From positions 62,001 to 126,000 of the forward strand of contig NZ_JYJK01000087.1 of NCBI RefSeq assembly GCF_003263785.1: a stretch of 64,000 nt of DNA, in the 5' to 3' direction. This document shows, one piece after another, positions 10,290-20,265 of this stretch. The translations under genes were made by a program, and so were the position numbers. Positions within the stretch are counted from its first letter, which is position 1; the number at the start of each line of letters is the position of its first letter. This DNA is from Vibrio variabilis. Lineage in GTDB: Bacteria; Pseudomonadota; Gammaproteobacteria; Enterobacterales; Vibrionaceae. The notes beneath the pieces were generated by a model, which had not been told where the DNA came from, made no database searches, and saw only the letters and a list, made by a program, of their open reading frames with translations.

Positions 10290-10400
10290 GGATACAAATA
10301 GGAGTTAATAAGAAAAAAGCAGCATGTAGTCAACAAAAAGCAAAAACAGTGGCATCAGAAACTCATTCTTTGCTGACTACACTTAAATAGACCCGCCTTA
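10257..10400 (-). ncRNA. Candidate small RNA between nhaA and psrA
   Basis: The minus strand of this gap has no convincing coding frame but ends in a strong intrinsic terminator (10257-10289). It also holds an 8-bp inverted repeat (TGTAGTCA 10325-10332 with TGACTACA 10374-10381), which could form a second stem. A possible weak promoter (TTGACT, 17-base gap, TATTAA) lies just upstream of the terminator on the same strand, but it would give only a very short RNA. The 5' end is not determined, so the right border is a guess. I do not recognise it as a named RNA. Confidence 0.35.
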
Positions 10401-10542
10401 TCAAAATTAGTTCACACAAAAAGCAAAAAAATAACGAAAACTTCAAAGCCCCTTTTAAAACAGCTTCTTGTGAAAGATGTCCGACCAGTATGTAAAAAGT
10501 TTGATGTTAATCACTTGTTATCTTGGTGTTGCGAGAGTATAT

Positions 10543-10558
10543 TCAAACATATGTTTGA
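10543..10558. promoter_or_regulatory. PsrA operator (probable autoregulatory site)
   Basis: A perfect 16-bp palindrome, TCAAACATATGTTTGA, 14 bases before the psrA start codon. PsrA and related TetR regulators of fatty-acid degradation recognise GAAAC/GTTTG-type palindromes, so this is very likely the site for negative autoregulation. Confidence 0.7.
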
Positions 10559-10572
10559 TACGGGCGATTGAA

Positions 10573-11199
10573 ATGACGACGAGACTCACCACAAAAGACA
10601 AAATTCTGGACGTAGCGGAAGCGTTATTTGCAGACGGCGGCTTCAACGATACATCACTGCGCACCATCACCAGCAAGGCGAACGTGAATCTGGCGTCGGT
10701 TAACTACCACTTTGGCGATAAAAAGACATTGGTCCGTGCGGTACTAAATCGCTACTTGGAAGCGTTTATGCCGGCCGTTGAAAAGGCGCTGTACCAACTA
10801 AACGAGCGTGATGACTATGACATGGTCGACGTATTTCAGTCGCTCAAAGATCCACTACTAACGCTCAACGATCTTAAGCCGGGCGGAGCGAGTCGCTTCA
10901 TGTCGCTAGTCGGTCGTGGCTATACCGATGTGCAAGGACACCTACGTTGGTTCATCACGACTCGGTACACAGAAACCTTGGCCATGTTCACTCACTCAGT
11001 CATGCGTGCCAATCCCAAGCTCGATGCAGAAACCCTGTTTTGGCGCCTGCACCTTACGCTTGGCACCTGCGTATTTACTATGGCATCGAGCCAAGCGCTT
11101 TCCGAAATTGCGCTGAGCTCGTTTGAAAAAGAAGTCAGTGCAGAAGCGATCATCGACCAGATTATTCCTTACCTCGCAGCAGGTGTTGCTGCGGAGTAA
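10573..11199 (+). CDS. psrA: TetR-family fatty-acid regulator PsrA
   Basis: A 208-residue TetR repressor. The helix-turn-helix lies in residues 10-55 (KDKILDVAEALFADGGFNDT, then TITSKANVNLASVNYHFGDK). The C-terminal half should bind long-chain acyl-CoA or fatty acid (family knowledge). The start at 10573 is chosen over 10477 because the family begins just before the HTH and because the longer version would run through the operator. The acyl-CoA dehydrogenase fadE lies 69 bases downstream on the same strand with no terminator between, which supports the PsrA assignment and suggests one operon. Confidence 0.82.
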   Translation: MTTRLTTKDKILDVAEALFADGGFNDTSLRTITSKANVNLASVNYHFGDKKTLVRAVLNRYLEAFMPAVEKALYQLNERDDYDMVDVFQSLKDPLLTLNDLKPGGASRFMSLVGRGYTDVQGHLRWFITTRYTETLAMFTHSVMRANPKLDAETLFWRLHLTLGTCVFTMASSQALSEIALSSFEKEVSAEAIIDQIIPYLAAGVAAE

Positions 11200-11268
11200 A
11201 GCTTTAAAACCAAAAACGTACATAGAAACGAAATAATAAAAATACACCTGAACAAAAGGATAGGTATC

Positions 11269-13550
11269 ATGAGCTCTCTACGAAGAAAATGGATCAGTGA
11301 CCCAGCGTTTAAATTGTTTAAAAAAGTGCTACCGCCATTGTCCGCGACAGAGCGTGAAGCAATGGAAGCGGGTAGTGTTTGGTGGGATGGAGAGCTATTC
11401 TCTGGAAAGCCAAACTTCAAAACGCTGCATCAATATCCTAAGCCGGTTCTTACTGCTGAAGAGCAGTCCTTTATGGACAACGAGCTAGAAACGTTGCTTG
11501 CAATGCTCGACGACAATAAGATTGTTAAGGAAGATCGTGACCTACCTAAAAAGGTTTGGGATTACCTGCGCAAAGAGCGTTTCTTCTCTCTTATCATTTC
11601 CAAAGAGTTCGGTGGTCGTGAATTCTCATCACTGGCGAACTCAACGATTGTGACCAAGATTGCGACGCGCAGTATTAGTGCGGCTGTTTCGGTCATGGTA
11701 CCTAACTCGCTCGGCCCGGGTGAGCTGCTGTCTCACTACGGTACTAAAGAGCAAAAAGATTATTGGCTACCAAGCTTGCCGACGGTACAGACATTCCATG
11801 TTTCGCTCTAACAGGTCCAGAAGCGGGTTCGGATGCGGGCGGTATCCCAGATAAAGGTGTGGTTTGTTACGGTGAGCACGAAGGCAAAGAAGTGCTTGGT
11901 ATCCGCCTAAACTGGAACAAACGTTATATTACCCTGGCACCAGTTGCGACAGTACTGGGCTTGGCATTTAAACTTCACGATCCAGACCAGTTATTGGGTG
12001 AAAAAGAAGACATTGGTATTACCTGTGCGCTTATTCCAGCAGACCACAAAGGTGTAGAAATTGGTGAGCGTCATGACCCACTTCACCTTGCATTCATGAA
12101 CGGCCCTACACGCGGTAAAGACGTGTTCATTCCTATGGAGTGGCTGATCGGTGGCCAAGAATACGCAGGACGCGGCTGGCGTATGCTCGTTGAATGTTTG
12201 TCTGCAGGCCGTGGTATCTCGCTTCCTGCGCTAGGCACGGCAATTGGTCACCTAACGACAAGAACAACTGGCGCGTACGCATATGTTCGTAAGCAGTTTG
12301 GTATGTCGATTGGTAAATTTGAGGGTGTGGCAGAAGCGATGGGTCGCATTGGCGGTCTTACATACCTACTTGAGGCGACACGAACGTTAACGACAACGTC
12401 ACTGGATATGGGTGAGAAACCTGGGATTGTGACTGCAATTGCCAAGTACCACATGACAGAGATGGCGCGTACGATCCTAAATGATTCAATGGATATCCAC
12501 GCAGGTCGAGCTATTCAAGATGGTCCAATGAACTATCTTGCCTCGAGCTACCTGGGCATTCCTGTTGCGATTACTGTAGAAGGTGCGAATATCCTAACTC
12601 GAAACCTGATGATTTTTGGTCAAGGTGCGACACGTTGTCACCCTTTCGTTCTACAAGAAATGGAAGCAGCAGCGAATCCAGATGCTAAGCAAGGTGCGGC
12701 TGACTTTGACAAGTTACTGTTCAAGCACATCGGTCATGCGACTAAAAACACCTTCGGCGCCTTTGCCGCTGCGCTAACAGGATCTAAATTTGTCGGCGCT
12801 CATATGAGTGGTCCAACCAAGGTTTACTACAAAGACTTAACGCGTTTGAGCAAAGCGCTTGCAGTCAGTGCGGACTTCGCAATGCTGACATTGGGCGGCG
12901 ATCTAAAACGTAAAGAGATGATTTCTGCTCGCTTGGGCGATGGTCTAGCGTATCTATTTATGGCCTCTGCGGCGTTGAAGAAATACGAAGATGATGGCCG
13001 TCAAGCATCGGATCTAGACTACGTGCATTATGCAGTTCAGCACTGTTTCCACCATGCGGCTAAGTCGCTAAACGAAGCGTACAAAAACTTCCCAGCTCGC
13101 TGGGCAGGTGTCACGCTTAAAGGGCTATTGTTCCCACTAGGCAATCACTTTGAGAAACCATCAGACAACCTAACGCTTGAGTTAGCGAAGAGTATGATGG
13201 TGCCTGGTGCACATCGTGATCGCCTGACTCATCTTTGCTACATCGGTGAGCAGCCAAACGACAAGATCGGCTTGATGGAAAATGCTTTCCTAGCGATGTA
13301 CGACATTCGTGACCTAGAGAAGAAACTGTTTGTCGGCGTGAAAGAAGGCAAAATTGCGAGAAAAGGTCTATTGAAAGATCGCTTACAGCAAGCGATTGAA
13401 GCGAATGTGTTAACGGAGCAAGAGGTTGAGAAAATCCTTGCTGCTGATGCGCTTCGTTATAAAGCGATTCAGGTTGACCACTTTAGCCACGACTTCTCTG
13501 AAGTAAGAACCGATAAAGTGGATAAGCCTAAGCTGAACAGCGTGGCATAA
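11269..13550 (+). CDS. fadE: Acyl-CoA dehydrogenase FadE, one frameshift as read
   Basis: The first step of fatty-acid beta-oxidation: FAD-dependent oxidation of acyl-CoA to trans-2-enoyl-CoA. The repaired protein is about 760 residues, the size of bacterial FadE rather than the 380-residue short type. The core includes CFALTGPEAGSDAGG and ILNDSMDIHAGRAIQDGPMN, and the C-terminal DUF1974-type extension is present. The frame breaks at AA 11772-11773: with one more A it reads YWLPKLADGTDIPCF, while as read it ends at 11811. AGGATAGG precedes the ATG. It lies behind psrA and is probably derepressed when fatty acids are available. Confidence 0.88.
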
Positions 13551-13587
13551 AACTGAGCAGCGTTGCTTAACGCAAACTAAATGGTCT

Positions 13588-13617
13588 AAGCGCTCTAGTT
13601 TCTAGAGCGCTTTTTTT
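13588..13617 (+). terminator. Intrinsic terminator after fadE
   Basis: An 11-bp perfect stem AAGCGCTCTAG (13588-13598), TTT loop, CTAGAGCGCTT (13602-13612), T-run. Confidence 0.92.
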
Positions 13618-13736
13618 GTGCGCTATAAGTGTGAAAGTGCTCCAACCACTTGGAAAAATCAGAGAAATTGACAGAAATAGGGTGCGAACTGGAAGTGAAA
13701 CTCTTATCCTACTAGGGATTTTTTGAGGAACTGAAT

Positions 13737-14938
13737 ATGATCATCAAACCAAGAATTCGTGGATTTATTTGTACTACTACACACCCAGTTGGTTGTGAAG
13801 CTAACGTAAAAGAACAAATCGCTTACACCAAAGCTCAAGGCCCAATTGCAAACGCACCAAAACGCGTTCTAGTAGTGGGCTCTTCTAGTGGTTACGGCCT
13901 TTCTTCTCGTATCGCTGCGGCGTTCGGTGGTGGTGCAGCAACAATCGGCGTATTTTTCGAAAACCAGGGACAGAAAGAAAGCCTGGCACAGCGGGTTTCT
14001 ACAACTCTGCTGCTTTCGACAAGCTAGCGAAAGAAGAAGGCTTGTACTCGAAAAGCGTAAACGGTGATGCTTTCTCTCACGAAGCGAAGCAGAAAGTTAT
14101 TGACCTAATCAAAGAAGATCTAGGCCAAATCGATATGGTTGTTTACTCACTGGCTTCTCCAGTACGTAAGCTACCAGAAACAGGCGAACTCGTGCGTTCT
14201 TCTCTAAAGCCAATCGGCGAGACATACACATCGACAGCGGTAGACACTAACTCTGACAAGATCATTGAAGCAAGTGTTGAGCCAGCAACAGAGCAAGAAA
14301 TTGCTGATACTGTGACTGTGATGGGTGGTGAAGATTGGGAACTTTGGATTAATGCACTCTCTGAAGCGGGTGTTCTTGCAGACGGTTGTAAGACAGTAGC
14401 ATACTCGTACATCGGTACCGAGCTAACGTGGCCAATTTACTGGGAAGGTGCGCTAGGTAAAGCGAAGATGGACCTAGACCGTGCAGCAGCAGAACTAAAT
14501 GCGAAACTGTCTCAAACTGGCGGTAGCGCTAACGTTGCAGTACTTAAGTCTGTTGTGACTCAAGCAAGCTCGGCAATTCCTGTTATGCCACTGTACATTG
14601 CAATGGTATTTAAGAAGATGCGTGAAGAAGGCATTCATGAAGGCTGTATGGAACAGATCTTCCGTATGTTCTCACAGCGTCTATACAAAGCAGATGGCAG
14701 CGCAGCAGAAGTTGACGATAAAAACCGTCTACGTCTAGATGACTGGGAACTTCGTGACGATATCCAGAAGCACTGTGCTGATCTATGGCCGCAAATCACG
14801 ACTGAAAACCTGAAAGAGCTGACGGACTACGTTGAGTACAAAGAAGAGTTCTTGAAGCTATTTGGCTTTGGTGTTGAAGGCGTTGACTACGAAGCTGACG
14901 TTTCACCACTCGTAGAATTTGATGTTATCGACCTATAA
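13737..14938 (+). CDS. fabV: Enoyl-ACP reductase FabV, one frameshift as read
   Basis: The NADH-dependent reductase that completes each fatty-acid elongation cycle, in the FabV form typical of vibrios. It is 400 residues after repair. The N-terminus [20 protein letters not shown] is diagnostic. The nucleotide-binding loop is [15 protein letters not shown], and the catalytic Tyr-x8-Lys lies in [10 protein letters not shown]. The frame breaks in the A-run 13960-13963: one more A gives [20 protein letters not shown]; as read the first part stops at 14027. Because vibrios generally rely on FabV as enoyl reductase, real loss would be harmful, so I take it as a read error. Confidence 0.92.
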
Positions 14939-14964
14939 TCGATAGCGGTTAAATTGACATGAAT

Positions 14965-14990
14965 AAGGGGCGCATGATGCGCCCCTTTGT
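14965..14990 (+). terminator. Hairpin terminator after fabV
   Basis: A 10-bp stem AAGGGGCGCA (14965-14974), TGA loop, TGCGCCCCTT (14978-14987), followed by a short T-rich stretch. The U-tract is weak. Confidence 0.7.
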
Positions 14991-14996
14991 TGTACC

Positions 14997-15047
14997 TAGT
15001 AAATAGTTGTATCTAGTAAATAGTTGTATCTAGTAAATAGTTGTATC
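14997..15047. repeat. Three perfect tandem copies of a 17-bp unit
   Basis: TAGTAAATAGTTGTATC occurs three times without a mismatch (14997-15013, 15014-15030, 15031-15047), between the convergent fabV and ybjL genes. It probably arose by slippage and may vary in number between strains. Confidence 0.9.
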
Positions 15048-15087
15048 TACTTAAGCGTTTTCTCTGTTAAACCTGATACGGTGAAGA

Positions 15088-16770
15088 TCAGGAGAGAATG
15101 ATGAGGATAGTACCCGCCAGAGTCATTAAGATGTTGGCGATGGCATAGGTACCTGCATAACCCAGAGCAGGAATTGTCGAGCGAGCATGCTCGTTGACTA
15201 CATCCATCGCTGGTGCACAGGTTCTCGCGCCCACAATGGCACCAATAAGCAGTGCGCGGTTCATCTTAAGCACATAGTTACCGACCAAGTAGGCGAGTAC
15301 GACCGGCAGTACACTGACTAAGAATGCGATCAAAATTACTTGAGGACCGACTTGCGTTAGGTGCTCAAACATTTTGCCACCGGCACTTAACCCGATACCG
15401 ACCATAAAGAACATAAGACCGAGATCTTTCACCATGTTCAAAGCCCCTTGCGGTACATAGCCGAAAGTAGGGTGGTTGGCACGTAAAAAGCCTAGGGTAA
15501 TACCAGACAAAAGAAGACCAACAGCATTACCTAATCCAAACGACACCTGACCAAAGCTCATGGTGATCAGGCCAAACATGATGCCAAGAATAAAGAAGCT
15601 ACAGAACGCCAACAAATCGGCCATTTGGCTGTGGATCGAGATAAAACCAATTTTCTCTGCCAAGCCATGCACACGGCTCTTTTCACCACTTACCTGGAGA
15701 ATATCCCCTTTGGCTAGCACGATGTTGGCGTCCATCGGCATTTCAATTTGAGCGCGAACGACGCGGTTCAAGAAACAGCCATACTCTGACAAATTCAGGC
15801 TGGAGAGACTCTTGCCGGCAATGTTGTCACTTTTTACTACGATCTCTTCTTCAACAATGCGTAGGTCGAGCAAGTTACGGTCGAATACTTCTTTGCCGTT
15901 ACGAAAGCTTGGATCCAAGCGTGCGTGACTGTCTGGGAAGCCGACCAATGCAATTTCATCACCTTCTTGCAAGATAGCATCGCCATCTGGATGGGCGAGG
16001 ATACCATTGCGTCGAATACGCTCAATGTAGCAACCAGTTTGACGATAAATGCCCAGCTCGCGAAGGTTCTTACCATCGGTCCAATCAATCAACTCCTGAC
16101 CAACACGGTAGGCACGAATGATTGGTAGATACACCTTACGTTGTCCACTGCCGCCAAGACCACGCTCTTGCGCGATCTGTTGTGCTGAGTCATGAAGGTT
16201 TTGCTTTTGAAGCTTAGGAAGCAGTTTCGCGAGCATGATCATGCTGATAAGACCAATCAAATAGGCCATCGCGTAACCGACTGAAAGGTTTTCAATCACT
16301 AGGTTGAAGTCCATACCACGTGGAATAGTGGCTAACCCGGAGTTCAGTGCATCTTGAGCACCGACGAGAACCGGTGTGGCAGTCAGTGCCCCAGCCATTA
16401 CACCCGCCGATAAGCCGTAATCTAAGCCTAGATAGTGGCTTGCGAAATAGGTGACAGTGAGCGCGGTCACCAACACCGTTAAGCTCAAGATCAAATAGTG
16501 TTTGCCATCTCTGAAGAAGATACCAAAAAAGTTTGGACCTGCCTCAATACCAACACAGTAAATGAATAGCATAAACCCGATTGTCAGCGCTTCAGCATTA
16601 AAACTGAATCCGAGGTGTCCCATAATAAGGGAGGTAATCAGCACCCCAATGGAGTTACCGAGTTGAAGGTTACCGAAGCGAATTTTGCCAAAGGCTAAGC
16701 CAATCGCCAGAACGACGAAGATTAGGAGAATTGGGTTTTGGTCAAGCAAGTTGACGACGTCTATGTTCAC
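15088..16770 (-). CDS. ybjL: YbjL-type putative transporter (AspT/YidE/YbjL antiporter family)
   Basis: A 560-residue inner-membrane protein with two blocks of five or six helices flanking two TrkA-C (RCK_C) regulatory domains at about residues 205-375. E. coli YbjL is 561 residues with a near-identical N-terminal pattern ([26 protein letters not shown]). The family includes the aspartate:alanine exchanger AspT; the substrate of YbjL is not known. The start codon is GTG at 16770. It is monocistronic. Confidence 0.88.
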   Translation of the reverse strand: MNIDVVNLLDQNPILLIFVVLAIGLAFGKIRFGNLQLGNSIGVLITSLIMGHLGFSFNAEALTIGFMLFIYCVGIEAGPNFFGIFFRDGKHYLILSLTVLVTALTVTYFASHYLGLDYGLSAGVMAGALTATPVLVGAQDALNSGLATIPRGMDFNLVIENLSVGYAMAYLIGLISMIMLAKLLPKLQKQNLHDSAQQIAQERGLGGSGQRKVYLPIIRAYRVGQELIDWTDGKNLRELGIYRQTGCYIERIRRNGILAHPDGDAILQEGDEIALVGFPDSHARLDPSFRNGKEVFDRNLLDLRIVEEEIVVKSDNIAGKSLSSLNLSEYGCFLNRVVRAQIEMPMDANIVLAKGDILQVSGEKSRVHGLAEKIGFISIHSQMADLLAFCSFFILGIMFGLITMSFGQVSFGLGNAVGLLLSGITLGFLRANHPTFGYVPQGALNMVKDLGLMFFMVGIGLSAGGKMFEHLTQVGPQVILIAFLVSVLPVVLAYLVGNYVLKMNRALLIGAIVGARTCAPAMDVVNEHARSTIPALGYAGTYAIANILMTLAGTILIILS

Positions 16771-16957
16771 TAGTACGACTCAAACAGACAGTGTGAAAGA
16801 ATGATTAAAGTGTGGCGATTGTAGCGGAAATTTTCAAAAAGATAAGTGAAATTTTTTCGGATTTGACATTAGTTCAATTGTGGGGATTAACAAGATAGAA
16901 ATCATAATGTTACCCAATCGGTTGTGTTTGATTTATACCAAAGGTGTTCCGAGTCGC

Positions 16958-16989
16958 AAAAAAGAAAGCCAGCGCAAGGCGCTGGCTTT
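16958..16989 (-). terminator. Intrinsic terminator of grxA
   Basis: An 11-bp perfect stem (16965-16975 with 16979-16989, 3-base loop). On the minus strand it is followed by TTTCTTTTTT-type sequence, 45 bases beyond the grxA stop. Confidence 0.9.
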
Positions 16990-17033
16990 GAAGATGATTT
17001 CGTCAACTATACTTAGTTGACTGCATGGGCATA

Positions 17034-17297
17034 TTAGTCGAATAGACCCAGGTTTGCTTTAGCGTAAGCTTCGAATTCAGTACAGCCACCGATGTGGTCT
17101 TGGTCGATGAAGATCTGTGGCACAGTTTCTACTGGCTTACCAACAGTCTTTTCTAGGTCTGCTTTTGTAATGCCTTCAGCATGGATGTCAACGTAACGAT
17201 AGTTAAAATCGTCGCGTTTAGCTTTTAGCGTTTCAGCATGCTCTTTTGCACGAACACAGTAAGGACAACCAGGGCGACCAAAAATAACAACGAACAT
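17034..17297 (-). CDS. grxA: Glutaredoxin 1
   Basis: A small cytoplasmic dithiol oxidoreductase (87 residues, E. coli GrxA 85) that uses glutathione to reduce ribonucleotide reductase and protein disulfides. The active site CPYC is at residues 11-14. The TVPQIFID cis-proline segment and the GGCTEFEAY glutathione-binding segment are present. It is monocistronic with its own terminator. In E. coli grxA is under OxyR; I cannot confirm an OxyR site here. Confidence 0.93.
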   Translation of the reverse strand: MFVVIFGRPGCPYCVRAKEHAETLKAKRDDFNYRYVDIHAEGITKADLEKTVGKPVETVPQIFIDQDHIGGCTEFEAYAKANLGLFD

Positions 17298-17703
17298 TCA
17301 ATTTCTCCTTGAAGACTAAACTTTTTGCGTGAACCAGCAGTAACAAAAACAGGGGTTCATCATTTTGTTGAAAACCACTATGCCTCAAGATGAGAAGGAA
17401 ATAAAGCGTCATTTGTCTCTTGATGCGATAGGTAAAACCTATCAGTACAGAAGTTGCGCAAATCTCCATGACGCTGGATGAAAATAGGGTGTGACGCTGT
17501 GCAAAAGTTGAGTATTTAATCGGGTGACATGCGCTAATTGCTTGGCATAAATCAAGAACTGTCGCCAATGAACATAGCATGCTGACGTTAGCTTTGTATG
17601 TTTGCTCTACCGAAAAGACTCGCTAAGGTTTGTTTTTCGTATTGCTGGCGGTATAGGCAATGATTCGAATAGTGAGTTGACGGTGTACCTAAAGGAATCC
17701 GGT
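17298..17703. promoter_or_regulatory. Divergent intergenic region between grxA and the iron alcohol dehydrogenase
   Basis: 406 bases. It holds a short perfect inverted repeat (GATAGGT 17427-17433, ACCTATC 17437-17443) that could be an operator or RNA hairpin. A minus-strand reading frame through here overlaps grxA and looks non-coding. No riboswitch recognised. Confidence 0.4.
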
Positions 17704-18930
17704 ATGTTTCAGTTTATGACTTCGAGTCGCATTATTTTCGGTGAGGGGGCGCTGCAGTCCTCTTTGTCTATCATCAATCAATTCGGTTACAGCGTACTTC
17801 TCGTAACGGGGCAAGACCGTCAGCGTGCTGAGCCGGTCATTCACTATCTTCATAATCAGAACATGCGCTATCAGCATGTCGCGATTCGCGGTGAACCAAA
17901 TATTACCATGGTTGAAGAGACAGCGATTATGGGGCGTCGCTTCAAACCTGATATGGTGGTTGCCATTGGTGGAGGAAGCGTTCTCGATATGGGCAAAGCG
18001 CTTGCGGCGATCATTCCAAATCAAGGGGACGTTTACGACTACGTTGAAGTGGTTGGACGCAATGTCCCTCTCAAAACCAAACCGATTCCTATGATTGCCA
18101 TTCCGACGACAGCGAGCACTGGGGCGGAAGTGACCAAAAATGCGGTGCTTAAGTCGGGACAAGATAAGGTGAAAGTCAGTTTACGCAGCCCAGATATGTT
18201 GCCTGATGTGGCCATTGTGGATCCTGTGTTGACTTACGGTACCGATGTGTATACTTCTGGACGCGGCGCGATGGACGCCTTTACCCATTTGATGGAAGCC
18301 TATGTGTGCGGAGAGCCCAATCCGCTCACAGATATGGTGTGTGAAGAGGGGCTTAGAAGACTTAGCTATTCGATTATTCCAGGCTGTAAGCAAGACAATC
18401 CAAAGTCACGCGCGGATCTCTCTTTTGCAGCGATGTTAGGAGGAATGGCGATTACCAACGCAAAACTCGGTGCTGCACACGGATTGGCATCGGCACTGGG
18501 TGGAAAGATTTCGGCGCCGCACAGTGTGATTACTGCTCGTCTTGCCCCTCACGTCATGATGGAAAACATTAAAGCTGCCAAGCGGGCAGGGCGCAGTGAT
18601 GTGCTTAATCGTTACCGAACCATGGCTCAACTGCTCACTGGCAGAAACGATGCGAGCATTGAAGATAGCATTCAATGGGTCAACATGATCTTAGAGCGTC
18701 TGTCCTTGCCGCATCTCTCAGATTTTGGCGTGTGCGGGACGTCGTTTGAACAAGTGGCCGCCGATGCGATGAAGTCTGTAGCGATTAAAGGAAACCCCAT
18801 ACCACTGACGGAAGACAGGCTTATCTATATCCTCAATCAGGTGTGCCAGTGTCAGTGTGACGGTCATGCTGAGCCCTCAGAAGAGACAACCAACATCGAG
18901 TACCGGAATAACCCAGTAGAGACAGACTAG
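17704..18930 (+). CDS. Iron-containing alcohol dehydrogenase family protein
   Basis: A type III (iron-activated) NAD(P)-dependent alcohol dehydrogenase of 408 residues. Nucleotide-binding motif GGGSVLDMGKAL; the metal-ligand segments GAMDAFTHLMEAYV and AHGLASALGG, with PHSVITARL following, are visible. The start at 17704 follows AAAGGA 8 bases upstream; a longer frame from 17602 adds a poor N-terminus. The C-terminus has an odd Cys-rich, acidic tail (CQCQCDGHAEPSEE), not usual for the family. The physiological alcohol is unknown. It ends in a shared terminator with hexR. Confidence 0.85.
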   Translation: MFQFMTSSRIIFGEGALQSSLSIINQFGYSVLLVTGQDRQRAEPVIHYLHNQNMRYQHVAIRGEPNITMVEETAIMGRRFKPDMVVAIGGGSVLDMGKALAAIIPNQGDVYDYVEVVGRNVPLKTKPIPMIAIPTTASTGAEVTKNAVLKSGQDKVKVSLRSPDMLPDVAIVDPVLTYGTDVYTSGRGAMDAFTHLMEAYVCGEPNPLTDMVCEEGLRRLSYSIIPGCKQDNPKSRADLSFAAMLGGMAITNAKLGAAHGLASALGGKISAPHSVITARLAPHVMMENIKAAKRAGRSDVLNRYRTMAQLLTGRNDASIEDSIQWVNMILERLSLPHLSDFGVCGTSFEQVAADAMKSVAIKGNPIPLTEDRLIYILNQVCQCQCDGHAEPSEETTNIEYRNNPVETD

Positions 18931-18962
18931 TTCGATTAGTCGAGTTTGAAAACGCTATAAAG

Positions 18963-18990
18963 AAAAGGGAGGTCAATTGACCTCCCTTTT
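18963..18990. terminator. Bidirectional terminator between alcohol dehydrogenase and hexR
   Basis: A perfect 28-bp palindrome with an A4 start and T4 end, centred at 18976/18977, between convergent genes. Confidence 0.88.
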
Positions 18991-19050
18991 GAGTCTTTCG
19001 ATAGAAGAGCGAGGGCTCAGCTACAGGTAGTGACAAATAATAGATAGGGA

Positions 19051-19903
19051 CTAGTAATTTGGCACTTTGTTGTAGCGAGAATCTTTGAGCGCTTCTTTAA
19101 CTCGTTTCAGGTTATCTCTAAATCCGCTACCACGACGCAGAGTAAAGCCGGTCGCAAGAACATCAATGATCGTCATCTGGACTACGCGACTAGCCATTGG
19201 CATGTAAACGTCAGTGTCTTCTGGTACGTCAACGGTAATAGACAGCGAGCTTGCTTTATCTAGCGGCGAATCTTTAGCCGTAATCGCAATGACAGTCGCG
19301 CCGTTTTCACGGGCTAGGTGAGCAACTTCCACTTGGCTCTTAGTGCGGCCAGTATGCGAGATAAGCACGATAACGTCATTATCTGAGCAATTGATGCAGC
19401 TCATGCGTTGCATGACCACATCTTCGTAGCACGAGATTGGGATATTGAAGCGAATGAACTTATTCTGAGCATCACGAGCAACAGACGAAGAGGCTCCTAA
19501 GCCGAAGAATGAGATGCGCTTCGCTTGAGTCAACAAGTCAACCGCTCGGTTGATTTGCATTGAGTCCAAACTGTTCTTAGCAACATCAAGGCACGCCATG
19601 TTGATTCGAAAATCTTGTGGGTGTATGCGTCCGGGCCGTCGTCTTCTTCAACGTTGCGGTTTACATAAGGTGTGCCGTTGGCAAGACTCTGTGCTAAATG
19701 CAGTTTAAAGTCTGGGAAACCTTTTGTATCGAGTCGGCGGCAAAAGCGGTTTACCGTCGGCTCACTCACATCTGCCATTTTGGCAAGCGTAGCAATGCTG
19801 GAATGAATGGCGGTTTGGGGGACGCCATAATAACTTCAGCGACCTTACGTTCAGATTTGCTGAAGTTTTCTAAATTCTTTTGGACTTTCTCTAATGTATT
19901 CAT
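19051..19903 (-). CDS. hexR: RpiR-family regulator HexR, two frameshifts as read
   Basis: A transcriptional regulator of central carbon metabolism: an N-terminal RpiR helix-turn-helix (residues 1-77, with [16 protein letters not shown]) and a C-terminal SIS sugar-phosphate domain (about 125-260, [18 protein letters not shown]). The repaired length of 284 matches HexR. From the ATG at 19903 the frame breaks at the five-base run 19817-19821 (one more C on the coding strand gives [20 protein letters not shown]). It breaks again at 19600 (one more base gives [17 protein letters not shown]). In vibrios and Shewanella HexR responds to KDPG and controls glycolytic and gluconeogenic genes (family knowledge). 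Confidence 0.87.
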
Positions 19904-20265
19904 AGTGTTCACAGGGTAAAGAGAACAACTTGTTGACGCTGATTATCCGGGAGCTTCTCTCTCATTTGTCTAAATGAAAGACTAAGTTACCGTGATGTCG
20001 AGTTTTTATAATAGGTCGATCAGCACCAACTCCATAGCCTCAGTATAAACGAAGCACTCGGTTAGCTGTAACAAAAGCTCACATGAAATCTTTAGAATAT
20101 GACAGGCATCAAACAAAAAACTGGAAGAAAAAAACAATTGAGTGAAAAATGGTCACTTATTGCCAGTTTCTAGCGCAATTTTACCGTATCACTCCCACAA
20201 AACAGAAAGAAAGTTTCATAAGTGGGAGAGTGATAGTGATTTCATATTGCCGAGAGCGAGTACCG
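19904..20265. other. 362-base intergenic region upstream of hexR
   Basis: No coding frame. It contains the hexR promoter (not located) and, nearer the panP end, a long interrupted inverted repeat (20187-20235): TATCACT/AGTGATA plus CCCAC/GTGGG with a 2-base bulge and a 23-base loop. That hairpin lies about 30 bases past the panP stop but lacks a U-tract. Confidence 0.5.

Noticed and set aside
10196..10390. A 64-codon plus-strand frame over the nhaA terminator
   Set aside because: It runs through the nhaA terminator hairpin, is Lys/Gln-biased by AT-rich sequence, and has no ribosome binding site.
11769..13550. fadE, fabV, hexR, tfoX and other broken genes as true pseudogenes
   Set aside because: Each is restored by a single base, and the rest of each protein is intact and conserved. 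Sequencing error is the simpler explanation.
17233..17580. A 115-codon minus-strand frame upstream of grxA
   Set aside because: It overlaps grxA in another frame, is rich in Cys/Leu without domain pattern, and lacks a ribosome site.
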